DNA from: Beroe forskalii
Taxonomy: Eukaryota > Ctenophora > Nuda > Beroida > Beroidae
Length of the DNA: 64,000 nucleotides
Assembly (NCBI GenBank): GCA_011033025.1
Contig: WFMF01000184.1
Location: forward strand, 248,001 to 312,000
Direction: 5' to 3'
Shown here: positions 23,725-34,171 of the stretch, piece after piece
How positions within the stretch are numbered: position 1 is the stretch's first letter
Layout: the number at the start of each line of letters is the position of its first letter
The notes under the pieces: generated by a model
The model's input: only the letters and a program-made list of their open reading frames with translations
The model's database searches: none
What the model was told of the DNA's origin: nothing
Made by a program: the position numbers and the translations under genes

Positions 23725-25050
23725 TCCTGACCTAAAATTTCCTTGCTCATTACTTCAATATGCATCTCAGAAGTTACAACAATTCATAGTATCATACTAT
23801 CATAGTATAATTAATAAAGTCAACAGTAATTGGATAAGTTACAGAGTTATAGTGGGTGTCATTCAACTCTCAAGAGGAGAATATTCTTCTCAAATAATAA
23901 TTGTTTGTGTTTCTCTTTCTAAGTGTGTTAGTTAACAAGTTCATCTTATATGTTTTCTGCAAATTCATCTAGTTGAAAATAGAAAAAATTAATAAGTACC
24001 TAATATGTGAATGATCCCTTAAAAGTAAGTACCTATATAGAATATTGTAATATAGAATATTGTAATATCTAAATCTGCTTCATAAGGTACCTATGAACAT
24101 ATTTTATTCAAAATATGAGGGCGTCTCTATTGTAGCACCTATGAATTCTCCATGTTGTAGTTGCTGCCTTGATAAAAACCAAACTTTTGGTAATGACTTA
24201 TTAATATATATATATTTGGTATGTTGATCATTAAATATCAATTATTGAGGACCAGGGCATCATGAATAATTCATGTATGTATGCATGAAAATATAAATGC
24301 TGTTAAGTTTCAATTATTCATCATGGATATCAAAGCTACGACTCTGTAAGTCATTATATGAGGTGATACATTACCAAAAGCATCTCTACTAAGCTACTAC
24401 AACAAGTCATTGAGAAAGTATCTTTCGTGGCAGCCTCATACATATTCCTAATAGGCTTGCTCTTGTAATTGTAGACCTTGCAGAGAACATGTAGTGGTAC
24501 CCATCTTTCATTAAGCAGGAACCATGCTCACCATAATTAGTGGCCAACTTGTTAGCATAATTAAGTAATTAGCATATTTGAAGCATTATGATAGTATGTA
24601 AAATTGTCGGCACTTACTAATTAACTACACGGTAACACAGCTAAGTTTCAGTTCAAGGTTCAAGCAAGGATTGTGGTGTGGGCTAACTGCTAAAGCAGTT
24701 GTATTACTTTCATAGTGCTTTTTATAATTGCATGTATTTTCCTTGTTGAGTGCGTTTTATGATAAGTTGTAGCTGGAAGTGTTTTACAACACAAGTTATT
24801 TTGATTTTTGATCGATTTGTTTCAAGATTACGTTCAATATTGAGAATCTCAGGTCAGGAAGGGATCTGATCTTTGTTTATGTGCAACACTTAAAAATGTT
24901 TGTAACATGATCAGATCCAGGTTTTTAATTTGTTTTTGGCAGTTTTCCGAATTTGATGTGTGTAGAGTTTGCAACATAATATATCTGTATCTTTGATATA
25001 TATATCTTATTGTGACACATGCCAGCGCATTGGCATTGACACTTGTTACT
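23725..25050. other. AT-rich intergenic region, no feature supported
   Basis: It presumably holds the NTAN1 promoter near its left end. I see no coding exon, tandem array or inverted repeat in it. A short (AT)n run is at about 24200-24220. Confidence 0.5.
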
Positions 25051-25052
25051 TA

Positions 25053-25391
25053 CCTCGTTGACTAATGTAATAAATAAAATCTGATAGAGAGGATTTGGAT
25101 ATTGCAATAATATTATAGTGGCAGGTTGGTGGCAGGATAGGAGGGAGTTGAAGGAGTGGTGGAAGGACTCCAGGGCGTGAGTGGTGCAGGCTACTACTAA
25201 ATGGGTGATGTATCTACAAGAGATCCAAACAGAAACCCCAGCATGGGACCTCCCACTGGAAGGTCCCACTTGATAACATATCCTAAGACAAAGAGTATTG
25301 TGACGCCTGAACCCTCATTCCCTAACACAGTTGCATAGGAGTTTACTGTGCCTATGGAGGGGATGTTATGTCGGGGGTTCAGATGTCGCAC
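25053..25391 (-). CDS. Possible fragment of a multi-pass membrane protein
   Basis: On the minus strand, a hydrophobic stretch (YATVLGNEGSGVTILFVLGY, then a Gly/Pro-rich VGGPMLGFLFGSL) follows an acceptor-like ctccatag near 25340. A second frame continues with VVACTTHALESFHHSFNSLL and ends at a good donor (GAG followed by gtaagt, about 25053). The first part resembles membrane segments of CPA1-type sodium/proton antiporters, where NEG/NDG is followed by a hydrophobic span and a GGP..G motif, but I cannot confirm it. The two parts are in different frames with no room for an intron, so this is either a decayed gene or chance similarity. Confidence 0.25.
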
Positions 25392-25512
25392 TTAGAGCCC
25401 AGATCAATACATTTGATTTGTGTTTATTAAGTGGGGGATGTAATGTCAGGGGGTCAAATGTTGCAGCAATCATTGAACTGCAGCGTTTGTTCCCCTGCTT
25501 TCTCCTATAGAA

Positions 25513-26178
25513 TTATAGGGGGAGTGTCACTGTTCCAATTGTCCCTGTCCCAATTTATTTTTTGAGTTTGGGACTGGTTTTTGGGACAATTGGGACAACT
25601 GGGACTAACAAAATGTTGAAAAAATCAGTCATTTATCATTTTTACATTGATCCAAGTTTTTTATCATTGAAATGAAACTTATATTCATCATTCATACTAA
25701 TATAGTAAGTACATATTTTGGTCGTGTTTCTTTGTAGTTTTTCAGTGTTCCCACTTCCCTATCCTGAAACCTATGATAGGAAAAAGACAGTGGCAGTTGC
25801 AACACAGCAAGTGTCGCTATGTAACAGGCTGTGAGACAAAAAACACTGAACTGCTGCTAAAAAAACAATTATTTGAGCCCCAGTTGTCTCTGTCACTTTT
25901 GTACCAATTGTCCCAAATGTCCCATTTGTCCCAAATGTCCCATTTGTCCCAAATGTCCCACATGTTCCTGTCCAATTCAGTTTTTAGAGTCCCATTTATC
26001 TCTGTCTCATTTGTCCCAATTGTCCCATTGTCCCATTTTTCCAAAGTGTCCCAGTCCACATTCACTTATAATTGAGTCCCATTTGTTCCATTATCTCTGT
26101 CCCATTTGTCCCAAATGTCCCTGTCCCAATCCACTTTTTCTTGAGTTTGGGACAATTGGGACAGTGACACCCCCTTAT
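25513..26178. mobile_element. MITE-like inverted-repeat element with internal TTGTCCCA minisatellite
   Basis: The ends are inverted copies of about 30 bp built on GGGGG(A)GTGTCACTG and CCAATTGTCCC. The interior holds many copies of AATGTCCCATTTGTCCC-type units on one side and GGGACAATTGGGAC on the other, so the whole can fold. Flanks are A/T (TATA on both sides), compatible with a TA target, but the exact duplication is ambiguous. Reading frames inside are by-products of the repeat. Confidence 0.65.
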
Positions 26179-26800
26179 AGATTTGCATTACTGTAGGCAG
26201 GGATGTAATGTCAGGGGATTTAGTGTCGAGAGGGGGGGGGGAGAGATGGAAGGCAGGGCAATGTCATGTTGGGGGGTTAAGTTTTCCTTTACCCTTGGCC
26301 ACAAAAACACCACATTTTTATTTTTCCTGGGGCTGCACCCTGAGCCCCTGCTGTAGCTTGCTCACTGTGCAGGGTTCCACCTGAACAAAATGCTGGCTAT
26401 GGGCCTGAACCACCCTACAACAAACTACAGCAGAAAAATGAACCTTTTGGGATCAACTTTAAATCTTAAAATGGAGTTTTCAAAATAATCAGGCCCATAC
26501 CCCCACCCCTTCCATAAAATTTATAAAATGAATCTTTGTATATCAGTGGTACATTTAATTAGAATTGGAAAAGGTGGACTACCAAGGTAAGCTTGGCATA
26601 TTTGCTGCTTTTATGAGTGAGGATTTCCCCAAGACTTGAACCCTGGATATCATGAATGACAGGCAGGAATCAAGTCCACTCAACCAAGCACAGCCAAACC
26701 ATAGTGTTCAATTATCCCTGTGTGAATTCTCAGGTCAACATAATATTACCTAAATCCACAGAAATTTTCATTTGTGTGGTTGAGTGGTAAGTACTTTTGT
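26179..26800. other. Intergenic, upstream of 7TM receptor copy 2
   Basis: It contains degenerate GATGTAATGTCAGGGG motifs (26200-26275, with relatives at 25366 and 25440) and, from about 26450, sequence alignable with the region upstream of receptor copy 1 (the ATCAGGCCCA and CCCCC tracts near 14615). The receptor duplication therefore included several hundred bases of upstream sequence. Confidence 0.6.
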
Positions 26801-26829
26801 AAAATAAGAAAAAATTTCAGCAGGAAAAT

Positions 26830-28008
26830 ATGGACCAAGAGGTACCAATACCCAATATTCCAAGACCAATGCCTAGACCATTTGTTCCTTTAGATATTGC
26901 AAATGGTTCAAGACTTGCAAATATCGTGCCAATCACTAGAATGGATGCCATGTTCATACTTAATACATATCAGTTGAATGAGTTTCATCATGACCTTAGA
27001 GTAACAATGATAGTTGCTGTTCCTAGTAACCTCCTACTCCTGTTCTCAACTCTTTTCACGATATACATTGTGTATTCTAACTTTAAATCACTGATGAACC
27101 TCTACCTTTCTGTCATCTTCTACCTTTTGTCTCAACTCTTTCTCCTGGTGGTTATGATTGCTTCATGGGTTTCTGATGCTGTATATGGAGAGGAAACTTT
27201 GGGACGATGCCAGGTTAAAATGTGGTTACATGTATTCTCATTTATTTTGCCAGGTTACTGTATCCTGATCATTACAGCTGTGAGGGGTATCTTTGTGTCC
27301 TATCCACTTTGCTACCATGAGTACATCAAGAAACATTATCAATTTGCTGCTTTTGGAGGAATGGTGCTCACAGCAGGTATAATAGCATCTGTTCCATATT
27401 TAGGACTTTGTGGAGTTTGCATGGATAAGGTGATAATTGGTGAAAATTATATAGATGTGTGTTTGTTTGATAATGAAAATAAGATGAATTGCAGAATGTT
27501 TGAGGCAATCTTAGTAGGCTTTGGTTTTCTGATACCTACTATCTTAATTATTTCAATGTATGTGTTTATCTTCAAGACAGCTAAAAGAGCTCAGAGGATC
27601 CATGATACTTTAATGAAATCCAGCAGATCTGCCGCATCAATTAAGATCAAATACAATGAAAAGACCAACTGTGAAAGAATGACCATTCCTTGGTCCATCC
27701 TAACAATCCTAGGGGTTACCCTTCTCACTACTTTACCGTGGGCAGTGGCACTTGTCTACACAACAGAGATTATAAGAATAGTGATGTCTAATAGTGTATG
27801 GGCAGTGGTATTTGATGTGGCCTTGGCTTTCATCCATGTTGTTGTGGGGTGTTCATCACTTGTTTACCAGTTTTCAACAGTTTCTTTGAGGAAATGTTCA
27901 GTAGAAACATTAAGAAAGTTTCGCTGTTGTGTAAGGCATGGGAGAGAGGGCAACAAACAACAAACTACAATTGTTGAGTTGAATCATAAAGTGAAAATTA
28001 AGAGTTGA
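26830..28008 (+). CDS. Intronless seven-transmembrane receptor, copy 2
   Basis: An uninterrupted 392-residue frame from MDQEVPIPNIPRPMPRPFVP to NHKVKIKS. The seven transmembrane segments match copy 1 (14886) almost residue for residue. The copies differ mainly in the N-terminus, the third intracellular loop (here KSSRSAASIKIKYNEKTN instead of a Ser/Asp/Gly-rich loop) and the cytoplasmic tail (no Cys cluster here). Class: divergent rhodopsin-type orphan lacking DRY and NPxxY. Differences concentrated in loop 3 and the tail suggest altered G-protein coupling or trafficking, which is inference. An acceptor-like aaatttcag lies 8 bases upstream of the ATG in both copies, so an untranslated 5' exon is possible. 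Confidence 0.87.
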   Translation: MDQEVPIPNIPRPMPRPFVPLDIANGSRLANIVPITRMDAMFILNTYQLNEFHHDLRVTMIVAVPSNLLLLFSTLFTIYIVYSNFKSLMNLYLSVIFYLLSQLFLLVVMIASWVSDAVYGEETLGRCQVKMWLHVFSFILPGYCILIITAVRGIFVSYPLCYHEYIKKHYQFAAFGGMVLTAGIIASVPYLGLCGVCMDKVIIGENYIDVCLFDNENKMNCRMFEAILVGFGFLIPTILIISMYVFIFKTAKRAQRIHDTLMKSSRSAASIKIKYNEKTNCERMTIPWSILTILGVTLLTTLPWAVALVYTTEIIRIVMSNSVWAVVFDVALAFIHVVVGCSSLVYQFSTVSLRKCSVETLRKFRCCVRHGREGNKQQTTIVELNHKVKIKS

Positions 28009-28338
28009 ATGTCTTGGAGATTGATGTCTTGAAGAAATTTTTCTTTATATGATTTGAAAAAGACCAATTTTGCGAAGAATTTATTGATTATTTAGACATG
28101 AATGATGTATACCAGCATATACTATATTCAAATGAATCCTATTGATGAGGAAAATGACAAAGTATGTACAATGCTTCAATGTATTCAATACAATTTATCA
28201 TCATGTGTGACCATAATATCACATGGATCAGGTTTAAAAGAAGTTACTTTACAACTTGTGATTCACATGGTAACATTTGAATAGATTCTGTAAAGTGTAT
28301 AAATTAAATTTATTAATTATCTGAATTATTTGTGAATA

Positions 28339-28872
28339 CTGTAAAGCCATATATTTTCGCGGGTGCTATTTTTCGCGTTTCTTTAAAAACAGACTAATTT
28401 CACGGTTTTAATTTTCACGCATTTCAAAATTCCTTAAACATAAACCAGTGTTTGTACGTGGCCATTTATCATTTTCGCTAATTGCTGTACACCTTGATAG
28501 CCGGTGATTGTACCCAGTAATGAGTTGTCTTGTTCGTCTATGTTTACTTAAGTGTGCCCCTGTTTGTCAGACATTACAGCATGTCATTCGTAAAAGATAC
28601 TGCGAACTTAGTAGAGGGCTTAATGTTTCTAATGAGGAACTTTGACTTGAAAAATAATGCCTTGATGACGATCCAATCTATCGGCAAATGAAGCTGTGTC
28701 CTCTCTGCTATACCAACTAACAATGTACAAGTTTCTTCCACTCAAGAAATACGCAGATATAAATTTATCTCCAAGAATTGAAAATTAACTTCACGGCTGA
28801 TATTTTCGCGGATTTTCTTTTCCAAATAAATGCGCGAAAATTAATGCAGCGCGAAAATTAATGGCTTTACAG
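28339..28872. mobile_element. MITE with TA target-site duplication
   Basis: A 534-bp element whose ends are inverted repeats of about 23 bp: CTGTAAAGCCATATATTTTCGCG at the left pairs with the right end CGCGAAAATTAATGGCTTTACAG with two or three mismatches. It is flanked by TA on both sides (28337-28338, 28873-28874), as expected for a Tc1/mariner-type non-autonomous element. No coding capacity. The subterminal TTTTCGCG motif repeats several times inside. Confidence 0.8.
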
Positions 28873-28991
28873 TATATGGCACAATATTACATAGATTTCA
28901 AAATTGAAACATAACTGTGAATTATCATCATGTGTTGCTCAGGAATCCAGAGTCCTGGGTGGCCCAGCCTTGCAGTTGTAAGCTGTGAGGA

Positions 28992-29053
28992 TTGCTAAAC
29001 ACGTATATCCCTGTGTGGCTCGCGCGTACACACACCTATGCGGGCTTAGGAAC
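28992..29053 (+). repeat. Deleted copy of the GC-rich hairpin element
   Basis: It begins GCTAAACACGTATATCCCTG and ends ACCTATGCGGGCTTAGGAA, as at 3673-3771, but lacks the central hairpin. An inverted, more diverged copy lies about 265 bp downstream at 29318-29388, so this pair brackets 29054-29317. Confidence 0.75.
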
Positions 29054-29389
29054 TGTGAGGAGTACATGGGCCGAAACCCCTCCGTTTCCCTTTGTCACCT
29101 GCTGATGGTACACCTACATCGCAGATGGCAGGGAGACCTTACAACTGTAGGGTAACTGCTGATAATTCACAGTTTAGTCTCTTCCGCCTCTTATGCATAT
29201 GTCAATCCTTGAATTCGAAAATCGATATGAAGTATTTTGTTATGTTTGTAGTGTATCCATACACCTCTATAGATAAGACATTGGATTCTGTTTGATATTT
29301 TGCTTTCCCCTAACAAGGGGAGTTCCTGAGCCCGCATAGGTTGTGTGCAGCGCCTTCCCTATCATGATAGCAGGGGTATAGTGTATACG

Positions 29390-29600
29390 TGTACGGTGGC
29401 CGAGCAGGCTCACTTTTTTTTACATAAAAAATTTTTCATAAAAAATTTTTTATGTAAAAATTTTTGAGCTGCCTTTCGTCCAACCCCGTGGCCGAGGAGG
29501 ATCAAAAAATTTCATGTAAAAATTTTTGAGCCTTTTCGTCCACTGCAGTGGCCGAGAAGGATCACTTTATTTCACACAAAATTTTGATCCTCCTCGCTTC
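29390..29600. repeat. Degenerate direct repeat (GTGGCCGAG ... GATCA)
   Basis: Three spaced copies of GTGGCCGAGNAGGATCA with intervening palindromic T/A tracts (ACATAAAAAATTTTT and its complement). Function unknown. Confidence 0.6.
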
Positions 29601-30629
29601 CATAGATCTAATTTCAGCATAATGGCCATTGGCCACGTCGTTCGCACCTGCTGTAGCCGCGCGCGCGTTAGGCGGCCGATCTAGCGCGCGGCGCGCACGC
29701 GCAGATGGAATTCTGACAAATTATTTGAGTCGATTTTTTTGTATTTTTTTATTGAGCAGTAATTATTCAAATTAATTTGATGAAAAGACCGTAGAATTAT
29801 TTTTCCAGCCCTACGAAACCTATGCACTCGTTGGGGCGATTTTTGCGCTACTCGGTGTCAGAACAACCTATGACAAATTATATACCATTCGAAAGGTCTT
29901 GTTCTCAGTAACACAGCGCAAAAAAGATCATGTGATTCTGATGCTCCTATCAAAATTTATGACCAATTTACTGATTTCTGTCAAAATGCGCCGCATAGCG
30001 CGTAAATATCTCATCGTGCCTAAATAACTTTGCGACGCTCGTCTCTGATTGGCTGAACGCTGTGGAGTGCTCTGATGTCGTAACAGCTCATTTGTGCAGT
30101 GCTTCAATTTTGTTCCGTGGTTTCGTTACCTGTGGTTCCAGCTTGTGAGCTTGTTTGATTAACCAGTTATGAGTTATCAAGGTGACGTCATCAGAGGACC
30201 GGTTCTTCTGATTTCAGATTTAATTCTACTGATGCTTCATTTCCCTGTATTTTGTTTTGCGTTATTTTGATCGGGTAATTTTTGCCCATTATTCATTACC
30301 AAATATGATTTTCGAAAGCTCCTGATTTAAAGTTTATCGTATCATTTAAACGTTTTAACTTGCTCTCTAAATTACCAAATATGCACATTGAAGGGAAATG
30401 CATCTCTTGAGCATGTTGAAGACGGCTGGGAGTTGTTGTGGCAAGAGCAATATAAACAGTGCTCTGGCCCCAATCATACAGCTGTCTCTCATCACAGATG
30501 AAGTGCCGAGGTTGAGGTGAATTGTTTGCAGTACCGAGTGAAACAGGCGTCAGATACAGGGCCAACGACATCGTCGGGCCTATTTGAGGCCATCCAGAAA
30601 TGAGCTCATAAAATCGGCCCCCCTTTTTT

Positions 30630-30729
30630 NNNNNNNNNNNNNNNNNNNNNNNNNNNNNNNNNNNNNNNNNNNNNNNNNNNNNNNNNNNNNNNNNNNNNNN
30701 NNNNNNNNNNNNNNNNNNNNNNNNNNNNN
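30630..30729. other. Assembly gap (100 N)
   Basis: Exactly 100 Ns, the conventional placeholder for a gap of unknown size. Both sides (to about 30300 and to 31100) are unique-looking, non-coding sequence. Confidence 0.99.
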
Positions 30730-31099
30730 CATGGACTTTCAATTTCCCCTAGTATTGATCCTGAAAGAGACTGTTGTAGCTGTAGTGGATCGTATCAATT
30801 GATTCCTGCTACCAATGTTTGTCCCACTTCCGAATGATATCACCCCCACCTGGATGTGGTAGACAAATGATAAAACGGAGTTAAAGGGGAATAAACTAAA
30901 TAGCAAAATATGATACTATAGAATAGTCTCAGACATCTGCAGCTAGATGTAGGTAGAACTGAAGGTGTAGCTTGATTCTCTCAGGTAGGTGTAACTATAT
31001 CATAAAGGGCATCCTATAGGGGATGTAGTCTGGTTAGTATCAGGTGAAACAAAGCCTGTCAGCCAGACAGTACTGAAATAGGTTGTTGAAGATGTCATT

Positions 31100-31512
31100 C
31101 AGGAAGACGATTGCGCAAGAATGTGATGATCTTTGTTCTCGAAGAAGAAAGTGAAGAAGATTTGGGTGGCAAGGTAAACGAGCTTCTACAATCTACATTC
31201 ATTGGGAGAGAAACCCCGTGTTGAAGGTTGTCGTGTTGGACAGAGGAAACCCAGTGGCGGAACTGAAAGGCCTGTTTAGGCAACAAAAGCTTCGTCCTCA
31301 GTTGCAAATCAGATACTCGTCAAGTCTAGGAAACTTTCTTTCTTAGATAAGTACTGTGAGAAAGTGTTTATCAACCCGGACAGATCTCCAGAGGAGAAAG
31401 AACTGCGGAGGGAGCTGGTGAAGGAAGTGAAACGCTTGTCAGAAGAAGACAAAGAAAAGAGACACTATCTCAAGAACAGGCATGTTTGCAGTTTTCAAAG
31501 GAGTAAGGGAGG
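31100..31512 (+). pseudogene. Degraded non-LTR retrotransposon coding remnant
   Basis: Several short in-frame pieces separated by stops read EEESEEDLGGKVNELLQS, EGCRVGQRKPSGGTERPV and then FINPDRSPEEKELRRELVKE followed by EDKEKRHYLKN. A charged region of this type occurs in LINE-like element proteins of invertebrates upstream of endonuclease and reverse transcriptase. No reverse-transcriptase motif is present here, so only a 5'-end piece of the coding region remains. Confidence 0.55.
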
Positions 31513-31619
31513 ACAACATAGGGATTAGCGACATGTGTACCATATGACAATCAGCTGGAGACTTGCACGGTGTCATATTCTTGTTTTGAATCTGATTGAC
31601 TCAGTTTGTTTGTGTTTTT

Positions 31620-33170
31620 AAGTTTCTAGTTTCTTGGTGTGAGTAAACAACTTTAAAGGTAGAAAAGGCGATGTCAAGACTAAGGCATATATGATGTCAG
31701 GTAGTAAAGGACGTCAAGGAAGCAAAGCAGTGTCAAATAAGTAGAATGTATTAAAGCGATGCCAAGATATTAAAGTGGTAGTCAAGCATGTAAGATTTGT
31801 GCCTAGGAAGTAAGGCGGTATGATGGTAGTTTAGCGGTGCAAGCAGCTAAGTTAGTAAAGGTAGTACCGTGATATTAGGGCAGTTAACTTAATTTAGAGC
31901 GGTGTCAAGGAAGTGAGGCAATGGCAAGGCGATGAGGTGGTATCAGGTAGTAAACCGACGCCAAGAAAGTGGATTTATAGTGTTATTGAATAGTGTTATT
32001 AGATAGTAATATTTTCAGTAAAACACAAAAACGGTGTCAACGGAGTAAAACGGTGTCAACGTAGTAGAGTAGTTTTAAGGACGTATGTCGTGAGACGGTG
32101 TCAAGGAAGTATAAAGGAATTGTCACGAGAGTTAAGTGGTTCCAGCAGTCACGGTAGTAAAGTTTTAAAGTGGTAGTAAGGTGAGCAAGGTGGTATCAGG
32201 GCAGTTAACTTATTAAAGCGGTGTCTAGTAAGTGAGGCAGTTTCACAGTAGTAAGGCGGTGCCAGGTAGTAAAGCGTAGTCAGAGAGTAAAGCGGTGTCA
32301 AATAAGTATTTTGTACACTGAAACGGTGTCAAGGTAGTAAGGCGATTCAAAGGTAGTAAGGCGGTGCCACGCGGTAGTTAAGCATTGCTGCAGCCAAGGA
32401 AGTAAAGCGGTGTGAAGGTAGTTATTTGTCAATGAAGTAAAGATAAAATGGTGTCAAGGTAGTTAGTCGGTGGCAAGACAGTAAGGGAGCACTAAGGTAT
32501 TAGTAAAAGCGGTTCCAAGGTATTAGAGTAGTGTCAAGGTAGCGAACTACCTTACGAGACATATTTAAAAGGTACGAAATTTGGGGATTTTACGAAAAAA
32601 TCCCCATATTTTCGTTCCCCCAAAATTTCGATCCCCAAAATTATTTCCCCCAAATTAGTTAATTGCGGGTTTGTGATTTGACTAACAGTGCATAAAATAT
32701 GGAATTCCCAGACAAATTTCAATAAGTATATCAGTGCAGAAGAGTTAAAAATATTTCAAATGCAGTGATTCCTAATAAAACCTCCTACACTCGACTCTCG
32801 ATAAAGGGATCTTGTACTGGAAATTCTACTACTTGATCACCTCAGTAATATTGGCCTTTCTGAAGTTCTGATTTATTCCCAAAAGTTACCTTATTTTTTT
32901 CGACTTTGAAAAAAGGCGAAAATCACCTGATTTAATTTGGGGTACGAAATTTGGGGATTTTTGAAAAAAATCCCCATATTTTCGAACCCCAAAAATTTCG
33001 ATCCCCGGAATTATTGTCCCATGTTATTTTGTCTTGTAAGGTAGTTAAGCAGTGTTAAGGTTGTAAAGCAGTGACAAGGTAGCAAAGTGGTGTCAAAGAA
33101 ATAAAGCAGTGTCAAGGTATTAAAACAGTACCAAGGTTAGAAAACGGTGTCAAGGTTCAGGTGGGTACAG
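31620..33170. repeat. Degenerate satellite (AAGGTAGTAAAGCGGTGTC), interrupted
   Basis: Loosely repeated 20-26-bp units built on AAGGTAGTAAAGCGGTGTCAA occupy 31620-32560 and resume at 33025-33170. The interruption, 32566-33020, is bounded by two direct repeats of about 80 bp (GGTACGAAATTTGGGGATTT ... CCCCATATTTTCG at 32571 and 32941), like a short element with direct terminal repeats inserted into the satellite. Each of those repeats itself contains an inverted AATTTGGGGAT/ATCCCCAAATT-type structure. Confidence 0.75.
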
Positions 33171-33670
33171 GTAGATGTACCTGATGGAAATTCACATTTT
33201 TGTTACATGACTGGAATAAAGTCTCCTTGAGTTCCCGACGGGAACTGAAAAATGAAAACCGAACTGAAATATTTGGGGAAATCTGAAACTAAACAAACTC
33301 TGGCAATGGTACCTGATTAATGGAGTAAAATAAAGTAGGCAAATAGGGGTTAAATTTTTCGGGGTTGCCCCCCATATAATTGGGCTTATCCAGGGTATTT
33401 CAATTGATCTCTATTTTTGCCCGTAAAAACCCGTAATATAATTGTGGTTTTAGCCGTGTTGAGTTACTCGAGTTATGTGTTGCAGTGATAAGTAGGAAGT
33501 TCTTACTGTATTCATTAATAATTATATTAGTTGAAATTTTGAAATTCAAGAAAAATAATGATCGGCATTTTCTTCCGAATGACCAGAAACTTGAAAGTAT
33601 ATCATTTTGTTCACAATGTTACTTGTGTGTACGGTGTAGTTTATAATTAATTAAAGTGTATAATTTGATA
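33171..33670. other. Unique AT-rich spacer between satellites
   Basis: No coding frame, inverted repeat or tandem array that I can support. Confidence 0.4.
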
Positions 33671-33689
33671 ATTGATGACGTCATACGGG

Positions 33690-34090
33690 TTTCCACCGTT
33701 TTTTATGGGTTTGAACGGGCCTTCACGGGTTTTTGCGGGTTTTCGTGGGTTTTTATGGATTTTCACGTGTTCTTACGGTCTTTGCGAGCTCTTGCGGTTT
33801 ATCGCGGGTTTTAACAAGTTCTTGCGGATTTTTACGGGTTTCTACGAGCTAATGCGGGTTTTCACGGGTTTTGACGAGCTATTGCGGGTTTTTACGGGTT
33901 TTGATGAGCTTTTGCGGGTTTTTACGGGTTTTGACGAGCTATTGCGGGTTTTTGCGGGTTTTTCGCGAGTTATTGCGGGTTTTCTCGGGTTTTAACCAGC
34001 TAATGCGGTTTTTGCGGGGTATGACGGTTTTTTCGGGTTATTGCGGGTTATTGCGGTTTATTACGAGTTCAGTACGGGTTTTTTCCTAGT
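33690..34090. repeat. Degenerate GCGGGTTTTTACGGGTTTTGA satellite
   Basis: Units of about 21-24 bp with a GCGGGTTTT/ACGGGTTTTGACGAGCTATT theme. The plus-strand frames with repeated GFLRVL residues come from the array and are not genes. It abuts the left edge of the palindromic element at about 34172. A weaker related run (GACGGGCTTTGA, GATGGGTATT) is at 37366-37455. Confidence 0.9.
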
Positions 34091-34171
34091 TGTCACTTTT
34101 TATTTCGAGACACATGCGCTTTTTTGAGATAATTTGTTCAAAAATCCCGGTGTCCGACGTTACTTGGGGCC

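Larger units (their letters stand above)
28009..30629. other. Intergenic, repeat-rich, left of the assembly gap
   Basis: It contains the MITE at 28339-28872, two copies of the GC-rich hairpin element (28992-29053 and 29318-29388) and a GTGGCCGAG repeat region (29390-29600). A CpG-rich patch with GCGCGCGC and GCACGCGC lies near 29655-29705. A frame at 30300-30600 on the minus strand has no recognisable domain. I see no supported gene. Confidence 0.5.

Noticed and set aside
25773-26196. Frames of PKCPICPKCP type on plus and NKWDIWDKWD type on minus
   Set aside because: They translate the TTGTCCCA minisatellite in opposite strands; not zinc-finger proteins.
29640-29705. CpG-rich patch as a promoter island
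   Set aside because: Very short, in a repeat-rich setting with no gene start on either side.
33672-34090. Plus-strand frames with repeated GFDELLRVFTGF-like residues
   Set aside because: Product of the GCGGGTTTT satellite; no start context, splice sites or domain.
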